This document shows, piece by piece, positions 17,101 to 24,811 of a stretch of 49,800 bases of DNA (positions are counted from its first letter, which is position 1; every line of letters begins with the position of its first letter). Below the pieces are notes generated by a model. That model saw only the letters and a list, made by a program, of their open reading frames with translations, searched no databases and was not told the DNA's origin. A program made the translations under genes and the position numbers. Source of the DNA: a virus; IMG/VR virus record IMGVR_UViG_3300046787_000575, positions 1 through 49,800 of that record. One strand, 5' to 3'.

Positions 17101-18213
17101 ATGACAAACAACCTATGGATCCAGCCAGAAGATATGGGCGACTACGCCTACACCGAGTTCACCCTAGAGGCGGCTCAGGTTGCGTCATACTTGCTCTGGG
17201 CTATGTCTGGTCGCAAATACACCGGAGTCACTACCGTAACTGAGCGGTACACCTGTACTCTACGCAATAACCGTATGGGACCTTCAACTAAAACTAACTC
17301 TCCAGTTCTTTTCGGTGGAGATGTTTATAACATCCCGTCGGGTGACTACGACGAGTATTCGGAGCTAACTGCCGACGGTATGTCTCCAGAATCGCGTATC
17401 AAGCTTCGTGGCCGTCCAGTCACCAAGATCCATTCAATCCGTAATCGCAACGGTGAAATAATCGACCCGTCTAACTACTACCTAGTTGACCACTCGACAA
17501 TTCACATCAAGGCGGGAACTCCGTGGACTCCGTGCAACACCGAGGTTACTTATTCTTACGGCACCCCTGTTCCGGTTGCCGGGAAGATGGCGGCTCGCAA
17601 GCTTGCTATCGAGTTTGCTCGCCTATGGTCTGGCGACGATATGTGCGAGCTACCTCAGCGTGTAACTTCTGTCTCGCGTCAGGGTGTCTCATATACCATC
17701 CTCGATAACCAAGAGTTCATCGATGAGCTCCGCACCGGTCTCTACGAGATCGACTTGTTCTTAAAAGTAGCAAACCCGGATAACGCTCGCCGCAAGGCCA
17801 AGGTTTTTGCCGTTGATACTCCTAGAGCTCGTCGCTACAGCCCTAAGGCTTTGGTGCTCACTGCAGATACCGACTTCGACTTAACTGTCGTTAAATCTAC
17901 TGCAGCCGAGTGGTCTTCATCAGGAATAACTGGACTAGACTTCAGTAATCTTTTCCCTGACACTGGCTGGACCCCGGTTGTCGCCATCAATAACTACAGC
18001 GGGACTAAGTCTGTAAACCTAGACTCGGCCAGTATCACTCTTATTCAGAATACTGGTGTAGTGGAATTCTCCGTATCGTACGCTAAGGCACTAGCCGGGC
18101 TCGGCATGGTTGACCCAGGAACTTGGACTCTATACGCAACTAAAACTATTTCAGGTGTAGAGAACATCGTAGAACTTGCAACTGGTAACCTCCAGATCAA
18201 GATGTATAGCTAG
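17101..18213 (+). CDS. Head-to-tail adaptor with C-terminal beta-sandwich domain
   Basis: The 370-residue protein starts at ATG after AAAGAGGT. The N-terminal ~250 residues, beginning NNLWIQPEDMGDYAYTEFTL and including SYLLWAMSGRKYTGVTTVTE and GKMAARKLAIEFARLW, match the helical adaptor (HK97 gp6-like) that binds the portal ring and starts the neck. Residues ~255-370, from PKALVLTADTDFDLTVVKST, form a separate beta-rich domain, probably Ig-like, exposed at the neck or involved in head decoration. It is followed by small neck genes in the usual order. Confidence 0.75.
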   Translation: MTNNLWIQPEDMGDYAYTEFTLEAAQVASYLLWAMSGRKYTGVTTVTERYTCTLRNNRMGPSTKTNSPVLFGGDVYNIPSGDYDEYSELTADGMSPESRIKLRGRPVTKIHSIRNRNGEIIDPSNYYLVDHSTIHIKAGTPWTPCNTEVTYSYGTPVPVAGKMAARKLAIEFARLWSGDDMCELPQRVTSVSRQGVSYTILDNQEFIDELRTGLYEIDLFLKVANPDNARRKAKVFAVDTPRARRYSPKALVLTADTDFDLTVVKSTAAEWSSSGITGLDFSNLFPDTGWTPVVAINNYSGTKSVNLDSASITLIQNTGVVEFSVSYAKALAGLGMVDPGTWTLYATKTISGVENIVELATGNLQIKMYS

Positions 18214-18230
18214 AAAGAAAAGAGATAAAT

Positions 18231-18443
18231 ATGTCACACGTACAGACTAACTTCACTGCTGCCGACATGCTTGGCGGAGCTGCTGCTAAGCCTGCCGCTC
18301 CAAAGGCTGCTGCAAAGCCAGCTTTTGTAAAGCCAGCTAAGCCAGCTAAGGCTGCCCCTGTTGTTGAAGCTCCTGTTGTTGAAGACGTTGTTGTAGAAGC
18401 TCCTGTTATTGAAGAGCCTGCAGCTATCGTAGAAGCAGAGTAA
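18231..18443 (+). CDS. Small Ala/Pro/Lys/Val low-complexity protein
   Basis: The 70 residues begin with a short ordered head (SHVQTNFTAADMLGG), then a basic Ala-Pro-Lys stretch and finally an acidic Val-Glu-Ala-Pro repeat (EAPVVEDVVVEAPVIEEP). The charge is thus split, positive then negative. There is a GAAAGAAAAGAGAT purine run before the ATG, and only two bases to the next gene. It is probably disordered. It could be a linker, a scaffold-like peptide or a decoration; no family is recognised. Confidence 0.65.
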   Translation: MSHVQTNFTAADMLGGAAAKPAAPKAAAKPAFVKPAKPAKAAPVVEAPVVEDVVVEAPVIEEPAAIVEAE

Positions 18444-18445
18444 CC

Positions 18446-18952
18446 ATGCCTACCGCTATCGATGTCAGCGGTGTTTCGGAGGCTGCAACTAATCTCCGAG
18501 ACATGATGGCAGGTGTCCTTGAGCGGGTTGAGACCATTTTTCAGTCGTACAACGTAAATCTACCTGCACGACGATATTGGACGATGGGCCAACCAGCTAT
18601 CGATTGTGAGCAGCTGGTTGTCTCATTTGTTCAGATGTATCTAGGCTCTCCTGGAGCTCAGGTTGGTGAACCGCAGCGTTGTCACGTACCGCGCAGCGCC
18701 ACTTTGAATATTCAAATTGCCCGAGCGACCCCTATTGTCGGGCAGAATGGTCGTCCACCTTCTCCTTCAAGTATTCAGATTGCCTCCGAGACCTTGGCGT
18801 ACGACGCCTGGGTGCTTATGGAGTCTATCAACCTGCTTGATCAGTGGGACGACACTGGGTACGGTATCGGAGTTATTGCAACTCTAGATGCGGGCTCGCC
18901 TGAGGGCGGGTTTCAGACAACTACCATGACCGTAACGATGGCGATTCCTTAG
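18446..18952 (+). CDS. Tail terminator / neck protein
   Basis: The 168-residue protein lies between the adaptor and the HK97-gp10-like gene. The pattern of a short helix (AATNLRDMMAGVLERVETIF), strands with LPARRYWTMGQPAIDCEQLV, and a C-terminal FQTTTMTVTMAIP fits actinophage tail terminator proteins that cap the tail tube and join it to the head. No enzyme or membrane motif is present. The order adaptor, small gene, terminator, gp10-like is common in siphoviruses and supports the call more than any single motif. Confidence 0.62.
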   Translation: MPTAIDVSGVSEAATNLRDMMAGVLERVETIFQSYNVNLPARRYWTMGQPAIDCEQLVVSFVQMYLGSPGAQVGEPQRCHVPRSATLNIQIARATPIVGQNGRPPSPSSIQIASETLAYDAWVLMESINLLDQWDDTGYGIGVIATLDAGSPEGGFQTTTMTVTMAIP

Positions 18953-18959
18953 GTCTAAT

Positions 18960-19370
18960 ATGTTAGATTACAAATTTGAGAAACTAACTATCTACAAAGA
19001 CAAGCTCCACATTGAGCTAAACACCCCTAAGGGTGGCTTGTGGAGGACTCTAGATAGAAAAGGAAACCTAGCGCTCAGGGGCGCGAAGGCCATGGTCGGG
19101 GTACAGACTGGAGCACTTAAGCGCTCTATCCGTATGAACCATTACGGGAATCGCACCGGGCAGAAGCTAGTTATCACAGCTGGCAAAAAGTACGCTTTGA
19201 TGCACCATGAGGGTACTAGGCCGCACACTATTACCCCTAAAGAGCAGGGCGGGGTTTTAGTTTTTTCTAGTCGCTCTAGAGTAGTTAGAACTACTACAGT
19301 AAATCACCCTGGCACGAGAGCTAATAAGTTTCTTTCCTCGCAGCTTTACCATTTTAGGCTGGCGGACTAA
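18960..19370 (+). CDS. HK97 gp10-like head-tail completion protein
   Basis: The 136 residues carry the family pattern: an early Lys/Arg-rich helix with RGAKAMVGVQTGALKRSIRM, then YALMHHEGTRPHTITPK, and a C-terminal HPGTRANKFLSSQL. HK97 gp10-like proteins sit in the neck and help complete the tail before joining the head. The start is an ATG at 18960; the ribosome-binding site (AGGTCTA) is modest. After its stop there is a 76-base gap with an extended -10 box. Confidence 0.78.
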   Translation: MLDYKFEKLTIYKDKLHIELNTPKGGLWRTLDRKGNLALRGAKAMVGVQTGALKRSIRMNHYGNRTGQKLVITAGKKYALMHHEGTRPHTITPKEQGGVLVFSSRSRVVRTTTVNHPGTRANKFLSSQLYHFRLAD

Positions 19371-19388
19371 CTCACCGGACTTGTAGTT

Positions 19389-19397
19389 TGATAGAAT
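19389..19397 (+). promoter_or_regulatory. Candidate extended -10 promoter before the tail chaperones
   Basis: TG-A-TAGAAT at 19389-19397 fits the extended -10 form TGnTANAAT in a noncoding gap. No good -35 is seen, as is allowed for extended -10 promoters. Initiation would be near 19404, leaving a leader of about 40 bases. Confidence 0.45.
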
Positions 19398-19446
19398 TGA
19401 CGTAGCAACATCAATACACTATACGTACAGAAAGATCAACTACATT

Positions 19447-19782
19447 ATGGCAAAATTTAAGGATTTCGGTTCAGCCGCTCCTGCCGACAACCTACCACCT
19501 ATTTCTTTTAAGATCTACGATGAAGAGTTCAACTGCGTAAAGCAGCTTCAGGGCAAGGTCATGCTCGAGTTCATCGCTGGATCGAACAGCGACGAGTCAG
19601 CCGATATCGCATCGATGATCGAGCTTTTCTTCAACAACGTTCTAGACGAAGACAGCCTAAATCGTTTCAACGATTTGACCCACGATAAGAACCGCTACGT
19701 CAGCACCGAGACTCTCAGCGAGATCGTCGGCTGGCTAGTAGAGCAGTACTCTGACCGCCCGGAAGAGCAGCCAGAGGCCTAA
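19447..19782 (+). CDS. Tail assembly chaperone, upstream (G-type) product
   Basis: The 111-residue acidic protein lies directly before the second chaperone frame and the tape measure gene, the position of lambda G-like chaperones. These bind the tape measure protein and recruit tail-tube subunits. The sequence has helical segments such as IASMIELFFNNVLDEDSLNR and a charged end (EEQPEA). The -1 frame is open from base 19755, before the stop of this gene, and runs without interruption into the next product, so a fraction of ribosomes may shift to make a fusion. There is no strong ribosome-binding site near the ATG. Confidence 0.75.
   Translation: MAKFKDFGSAAPADNLPPISFKIYDEEFNCVKQLQGKVMLEFIAGSNSDESADIASMIELFFNNVLDEDSLNRFNDLTHDKNRYVSTETLSEIVGWLVEQYSDRPEEQPEA
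19758..19764 (+). other. Possible -1 ribosomal frameshift site (CCCGGAA)
   Basis: In the chaperone frame the codons read CGC CCG GAA. Slipping back one base lets the P-site proline tRNA re-pair with CCC; the A-site match is poor, so this is not a canonical heptamer. It lies within the 28-base window (19755-19782) where both frames are open. The shifted frame continues as GLITWAVDLWPYVNGKAIVN into the second chaperone segment. Confidence 0.35.
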
Positions 19783-19829
19783 TCACCTGGGCTGTTGACC
19801 TCTGGCCTTACGTAAACGGAAAAGCGATA

Positions 19830-20135
19830 GTGAATAACATAAATCTTGCAGATATGGCGGTAAGCCCGATGCTCGATGTTATTCACTATTTCTTTGACGA
19901 AGATTTCAGATACGGGTCCGTAGATGGTGCCCACTCTCACGGTGCGTTTAGGGAGCAGATTTATGGCAACCTATACGACCTTGAATATAAATACTCTACT
20001 AACCCAGAAAAATCATGGAGTAGGACTCAGAAGGCAGAAGACGGTACAGAAGTTAAACCGTTTATCCCGCCAACTGACTTCGATGCCGACAGTATTAACC
20101 CGTTCGGAAGCGTCCTAGACGCTCCTATCGGATAG
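19830..20135 (+). CDS. Tail assembly chaperone, downstream (T-type) segment
   Basis: Taken alone this is 101 residues from a GTG at 19830 with a weak GGAAAAG upstream. Its frame stays open back to 19755 and is -1 relative to the first chaperone, so it is more likely expressed as a GT-type frameshift fusion. The added stretch AVDLWPYVNGKAIVNNINLA looks protein-like and hydrophobic/aromatic. The C-terminal part (SRTQKAEDGTEVKPFIPPTD) is charged. In siphoviruses the fusion protein coats the tape measure and brings the tube protein to it. The tape measure gene follows after a strong ribosome-binding site. Confidence 0.68.
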   Translation: MNNINLADMAVSPMLDVIHYFFDEDFRYGSVDGAHSHGAFREQIYGNLYDLEYKYSTNPEKSWSRTQKAEDGTEVKPFIPPTDFDADSINPFGSVLDAPIG

Positions 20136-20165
20136 ATGTAAAACCTAATCAGGAGGTGAGTTCCA

Positions 20166-23100
20166 ATGGCTGTTGTTGGCGAAGCTAAAATTGTCGTCAC
20201 TGCTGTTACTAAAGGCGTTGAAGGAGAAATCCGCAGGGCTTTTAGTAGCGCAGCCACTGGAGTCGCTGAAAAAGAAGCACGTAACTCTGGTAAAAAACTA
20301 GGTAACGCTCTGTTCCGCGGAATGGACCTAGGCGGCGGTAAGAGCAACGTCTTTACCAACATGGCCGATGACATCAAAAAGCTATACCCGGAGGCGGACA
20401 AAGCTGCTAACGCGTTTAGCAAGCTTGTTCGATCTGGCTTTGTTGCTCAGGGCGGTATCGGTGCACTAGTCGGTAGCGTCGGCTCGCTAGTCGGCGGTCT
20501 CGGTGCTTTAGTTGGTGCTGCTGGTGGTGCTGCTGGTGCCCTTGCTGGTGTTGCTGGTGCTGCCGTCACTCTTAAAGTCGGTCTTGCTGTAGGAAAACTT
20601 GCCCTGGGAGGTATCTCTCAGGCAGTTTCCGCGGCCACCAAGACTAACGGGGGCTATAGCAAATCTCTTAAAGAGATGAAGTTTGATGCTGAAGAGGCTG
20701 CTCTTGGCGTTGAACGCGCTGGACTTAACCTAGAAAAGGCTAGAGAGGGTCTAGCTCGAGTATCAGACCTAGCCCCTAGTAACCGAACTCGCCGCGAGGC
20801 AATGCTGGCGGTTCGTGAAGCCGAGCTAGCCCTACGTAAGGCTAAAGACGCAGAGCAGAATCCGGATAAGGATAAAAAAGCAGGATCCGATCCTTTTGCT
20901 AACCTAACTCCAGCGCAAAAAGACTTTGCTAAGTATCTTCTTACCCTGCAAAAAGATTTTAGAGATCTTAAAGAAGCGGCAGCTAAGGGCTTCCTACCAC
21001 TGTTGCAGACTCAGATGGAGCGCCTAATAAAAGGCGGGCTGCTTACGATTCTAAAAGAGCGTTTCTATGATATCGGTAGGGGCCTAGGCCTAGCTACACA
21101 AAAATTCACAGATATTTTTCTAAGCGGCAGTAATATGAAGCGGTTTAATGCGGTACTAGGCCAAATAGCCGATACGCTACCATCCTTCGGCACCATTCTA
21201 GGAAACGTGTTCAGCGGACTTCTAAGCATCCTAAAAGCTGCAGACCCTCTAACTAGGCGCTTCGTAGCGTTTCTAGAAGCAAAAACAGGCTCTTTTGCTA
21301 AGTTCTTGGATATTGGCGAAAATACCGGAGCACTGACTAAATTTTTCAATAAGGCCGGGGATCTAGCATCTAAGTTTGGAAAATTCTTCGGTCAGACTTT
21401 CAGTGGTCTCGGCAATATCATCGAGGCTAACTTCTCTCCCGGCTCTGGCGGATACATAATTCTTGACTGGCTGGACAAGCTGTCGGCTGGCTGGAAAAAC
21501 GCAGACATTCTAGGCCTCCAAAACTACTTCAAGGGGGCAGCTACAAACTTTGTTGCCATGGGTAATGCTCTAGGCGGTGCCATTGAAACTATAATTAAGT
21601 CTGGTTCCAACCCTGCTATCGCCGAGTTCTGGAGAGCGCTAGATGGTGGAAGCTATGCTTTCAGCCAGATTGTTACAGGTGCAGTTGAGTCTGCTCCAGC
21701 CCTGGGGCGACTAGTTCAAACTTTGGCCGAGATAGTTGCAGTATTCGCTGACAGCTCTCAGGTTACAGCCTTCTTCGACACCCTTAATTATTTTGCGCAG
21801 GGTCTTTCGGAGGCTCTGAATGCCGTCAAACCGGTGATTGACTTTATTGGTGGAACTATTCTCGGACCGCTTAGCGCTGTTACCTTGATGATAGCTGCGT
21901 TTAGTAAGGTCTCTATTGTTGCCCTAGGCTACATCGGTAAAATGGCAAACGCTATGGGTATCGCTATGCCAGCAGCTTTGTCTAAATATACGGCAGCTAA
22001 GAGGGGTGCCGATGCCATCGACCGTACCTCGCTAGCGACTAAAAAAGCTGAAGCAGTCGCCATAGCCACATCCTCGCTACAACTAAAGCGCCAAGCGCTC
22101 GAGGCAAAACTCCATGCTGCAACCATGCAGATGAGCTCTGTTTCGGTAGGTGCCGTCACTACGGGGCAAAAAGTTTTAGCAGTTAGCACTAACCTAACTA
22201 CCATAGCTATCACTAAATCCCAGCTGGCCTTCAACACTGCCTCGATTGCAGCTAAGGCTTTTGGCGCATCCATGAAGGTTGCTATGGCCTCTAACCCTAT
22301 TGGCTGGATTGTTCTAATTGTTGGCGCGTTGGTGGAGCTGGGTATAGCTCTTGCTGGTATTCACGGTGACAACATGCAGCGGGCGGTGGATGGGGTATCC
22401 GCTTCGATGGAGAAGGGCGCTAACTCCGCCGATGTTTGGAAGAACGCTCTTCTAGCTGTCCCTGACGCTTTCAAAAATTCTTCAGATAGCGTAGAGGCCT
22501 TTAAAGAAGATCTATCAAGCCTAAAATCCGCCCAGGAGATGGGCGGCTGGGCTCTCCTATTCTCTACAGCAGGTACGACCGGCGTTGCTGATGCGTTTGG
22601 TGCAATGGGTAGGTCTCTATCCAACGTAGCTACTACGGACTTGCCTAGGGCTCAGAGGCAGATGAAGGCTTTCGCCGAGGGCCAAAAGATGACCACTCGT
22701 GAAGTAGCTGTTGCTATCGACGAAATGGACGAGTACAAGACCGAGCTTAAAAAGCAAGCCGATCAAATGGGTATTAATATCGGAAACACGGATACCCTAG
22801 CTGGAAAGCTTAGATTAGCCGAGTTCGCCATGGGTACCGGTGCTGTAGCAGCTCGCTATCAGGCAGAAGAGCTTGCTAAATTCCAACAAGCCGCGGCTAG
22901 CTCGGCATCCGAGATGGTCGACTTTGCAGCAGCTTTGAAAAAGTCTACTAAAAACGGCAAGGTTGATGCTGTGGCACTTGCAAAGGAGCTCAAGCAGCAG
23001 GTAGCAGACTCCACAAACTACTATAAAAACCTTATGATTCTCCGCCAGCGTGGCGTCAGCGAGGCCTATATCGCCCAGCTGCAAGCCTCAGGGCCTGAAG

Positions 23101-23798
23101 CTGCAAAATCCGCAGCTGCTCTTGTTAAACTTACTGATGACGAGCTTAAAAAATCTGGAATCGTAGGAGCTAACGCTGGAACAAACGTAGTTGCCAGCAT
23201 GGAAGCCGCTATTAGAAAAGGTACTGCCACCGGACTGCTCGACTCTGCCTACAAAGAGCTAGGAGAGGCATCGATGAATGCCTTCTACAAGGCGATTGAG
23301 CAGGGTAAGGGTGTAGACGAGGCCCTCCGAATCCTGCAGGCAGATCTATATAAGAAGCGCATGGAAATTCCAGCGGTCCTAAAGATGACCCCCGAGGCTA
23401 AGGCAGCCTTTGCCCGAGAAGTAGGTCAAGCTATTAACTTCACCGTGGATCCTGCTACGGGCAGTAAAAATGGTGGATACATCTCTGCGTACAAAAATGG
23501 TGGTCTCGCTGGACTAGTTAGACGATTTGCAAACGGCTCTGGTGGACCGGTATTTGGAGCCGGAACTGCTCGCTCTGACTCGATCCCTGCTATGCTTTCG
23601 AACGGTGAGTACGTAATCAATGCTCGCGCTACAGCGCAAAACAGAGACCTGCTAGACGCTATCAACAGCAACAAGCAGGTATCCATGGCTCCGAACATCA
23701 ACGTAACCGTCAACCCATCTGCCGGTATGGATGAGCGAGCCCTAGCTGCTCAGGTGTCTCGCCTAATCGCGTTCGAAATTCGTAAGGGTAATATTTAA
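20166..23798 (+). CDS. Tape measure protein
   Basis: The 1210-residue protein sets tail length and probably helps DNA pass the cell envelope. It starts at ATG with an almost perfect AGGAGGTGA (20151-20159). Long helices alternate with Gly/Ala-rich hydrophobic stretches at about residues 97-150 (SVGSLVGGLGALVGAAGGAA and on), ~560-600 and ~700-725 (NPIGWIVLIVGALVELGIAL). The C-terminus has NGGYISAYKNGGLAGLVRRF and SDSIPAMLSNGEYVINARAT, a highly characteristic tape-measure ending. By the usual ~1.5 angstrom per residue rule the tail would be about 180 nm. It follows the chaperone pair, as expected. No lytic transglycosylase or peptidase motif was noticed. Confidence 0.93.
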   Translation: MAVVGEAKIVVTAVTKGVEGEIRRAFSSAATGVAEKEARNSGKKLGNALFRGMDLGGGKSNVFTNMADDIKKLYPEADKAANAFSKLVRSGFVAQGGIGALVGSVGSLVGGLGALVGAAGGAAGALAGVAGAAVTLKVGLAVGKLALGGISQAVSAATKTNGGYSKSLKEMKFDAEEAALGVERAGLNLEKAREGLARVSDLAPSNRTRREAMLAVREAELALRKAKDAEQNPDKDKKAGSDPFANLTPAQKDFAKYLLTLQKDFRDLKEAAAKGFLPLLQTQMERLIKGGLLTILKERFYDIGRGLGLATQKFTDIFLSGSNMKRFNAVLGQIADTLPSFGTILGNVFSGLLSILKAADPLTRRFVAFLEAKTGSFAKFLDIGENTGALTKFFNKAGDLASKFGKFFGQTFSGLGNIIEANFSPGSGGYIILDWLDKLSAGWKNADILGLQNYFKGAATNFVAMGNALGGAIETIIKSGSNPAIAEFWRALDGGSYAFSQIVTGAVESAPALGRLVQTLAEIVAVFADSSQVTAFFDTLNYFAQGLSEALNAVKPVIDFIGGTILGPLSAVTLMIAAFSKVSIVALGYIGKMANAMGIAMPAALSKYTAAKRGADAIDRTSLATKKAEAVAIATSSLQLKRQALEAKLHAATMQMSSVSVGAVTTGQKVLAVSTNLTTIAITKSQLAFNTASIAAKAFGASMKVAMASNPIGWIVLIVGALVELGIALAGIHGDNMQRAVDGVSASMEKGANSADVWKNALLAVPDAFKNSSDSVEAFKEDLSSLKSAQEMGGWALLFSTAGTTGVADAFGAMGRSLSNVATTDLPRAQRQMKAFAEGQKMTTREVAVAIDEMDEYKTELKKQADQMGINIGNTDTLAGKLRLAEFAMGTGAVAARYQAEELAKFQQAAASSASEMVDFAAALKKSTKNGKVDAVALAKELKQQVADSTNYYKNLMILRQRGVSEAYIAQLQASGPEAAKSAAALVKLTDDELKKSGIVGANAGTNVVASMEAAIRKGTATGLLDSAYKELGEASMNAFYKAIEQGKGVDEALRILQADLYKKRMEIPAVLKMTPEAKAAFAREVGQAINFTVDPATGSKNGGYISAYKNGGLAGLVRRFANGSGGPVFGAGTARSDSIPAMLSNGEYVINARATAQNRDLLDAINSNKQVSMAPNINVTVNPSAGMDERALAAQVSRLIAFEIRKGNI

Positions 23799-23800
23799 TA

Positions 23801-24772
23801 ATGGCAGATGCAGAATTCACCACCACGCAGGCGGACTTACAGGCCGCTGAAAACAGACTAGTCAACCTAGGTCTAACCAAACTACCTCCTCCGGTAGTTA
23901 GCGGTATGACCCTAGGTGCTGACATAAGTCTCTGTGACTCTGACGGTAACACCGTCCTAACCTTCAACAAGGTAGATACCGACACTGCTACCGCTGGCGT
24001 TGTCTGGGTTATTAACGATATTGATGGATGGTGGACTCTCCCTGAGCCAGAGCTCCCGGACCTACCGCGCGGTTGGGGCGATGGTTCGTACGACTCCCGT
24101 GGTCGATTTATCGCTAGAAACATCTCTCTAGCTGGCACTTTCCTGACTCAGTCTCCTTCTCAGGTCCCAGCCGCCAGAGCCAAGCTAGTTAAGGCAATCG
24201 ACCTAGTCTATAAAGGTGGATGGCTTGTAGTAAACGAGTCTCCAGCAAAAGCTTCTTTTGTCAGACTAAGTGGACGTCCAGAGATTGCCACCGTAAATGC
24301 TCGTGGACGCACCGAGTTTTCTGTAGGCCTCAAGGCCTCTGACCCGATTAAGTACGAGTGGCTCACTGGCGGCACGGGGGTCGTGGAGGGGTATCGCAAA
24401 GTCTCCCTGACCGCCAACACTGCCACATCTATTACTAATACGGGCAACACTAAGGTTCCAGTAATCTTTGAAGTGACAGGTCCGACTACTGGCACTAAGA
24501 CCATCAAGCGTGCCGCCACTAACACCACGGCACTCGAGACTATTACTATTGTTAGTAACATCCCTACCGGCAGCAAACTTATAATTGACACACTTAACCG
24601 TGAAGTTTTGCTAGAAGACGGTGATGGTGTTATAACTAACGCTAGAGGCTATGTATCTACTCTCAGCGACTGGATTTTCCTGGGTGCTGCTCCGGACACC
24701 ACTAACGGCGCAAGCAGCATTACGGCTACCGTTGCCTGCGACGTGTTTTACAGATCTGGTTGGATTGCGTAA
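23801..24772 (+). CDS. Minor tail protein, distal-tail (Dit-like)
   Basis: The 323-residue protein follows the tape measure gene by two bases, the normal place for the distal tail protein. GWGDGSYDSRGRFIARNISL, followed by an alternating strand/loop region (RAKLVKAIDLVYKGGWLVVN) and KYEWLTGGTG, fits a Dit N-terminal hub fold. The C-terminal half (NTGNTKVPVIFEVTGPTTGT, then INTLNRE-like strands) resembles the galectin-like C-terminal domain common in such proteins. It would form the ring joining the tail tube to the tip. Confidence 0.75.
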   Translation: MADAEFTTTQADLQAAENRLVNLGLTKLPPPVVSGMTLGADISLCDSDGNTVLTFNKVDTDTATAGVVWVINDIDGWWTLPEPELPDLPRGWGDGSYDSRGRFIARNISLAGTFLTQSPSQVPAARAKLVKAIDLVYKGGWLVVNESPAKASFVRLSGRPEIATVNARGRTEFSVGLKASDPIKYEWLTGGTGVVEGYRKVSLTANTATSITNTGNTKVPVIFEVTGPTTGTKTIKRAATNTTALETITIVSNIPTGSKLIIDTLNREVLLEDGDGVITNARGYVSTLSDWIFLGAAPDTTNGASSITATVACDVFYRSGWIA

Positions 24773-24773
24773 C

Positions 24774-24782
24774 TGTTATACT
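24774..24782 (+). promoter_or_regulatory. Candidate extended -10 promoter before the second minor tail gene
   Basis: TG-T-TATACT at 24774-24782 is a full extended -10. Initiation would fall near the TAACGACA motif (24788-24795), which also occurs at the matching place before two other genes. The box overlaps a GTTATA-CTTGA-TATAAC inverted repeat (24775-24791). No -35 is evident. Confidence 0.5.
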
Positions 24783-24811
24783 TGATATAACGACACTTAG
24801 GGATGTAGACA

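Noticed and set aside
24775-24791. GTTATA-CTTGA-TATAAC as an operator
   Set aside because: It overlaps an extended -10 box, and a similar TATAAC/GTTATA pair occurs inside a coding region near 5471-5487, so the repeat alone is not convincing.
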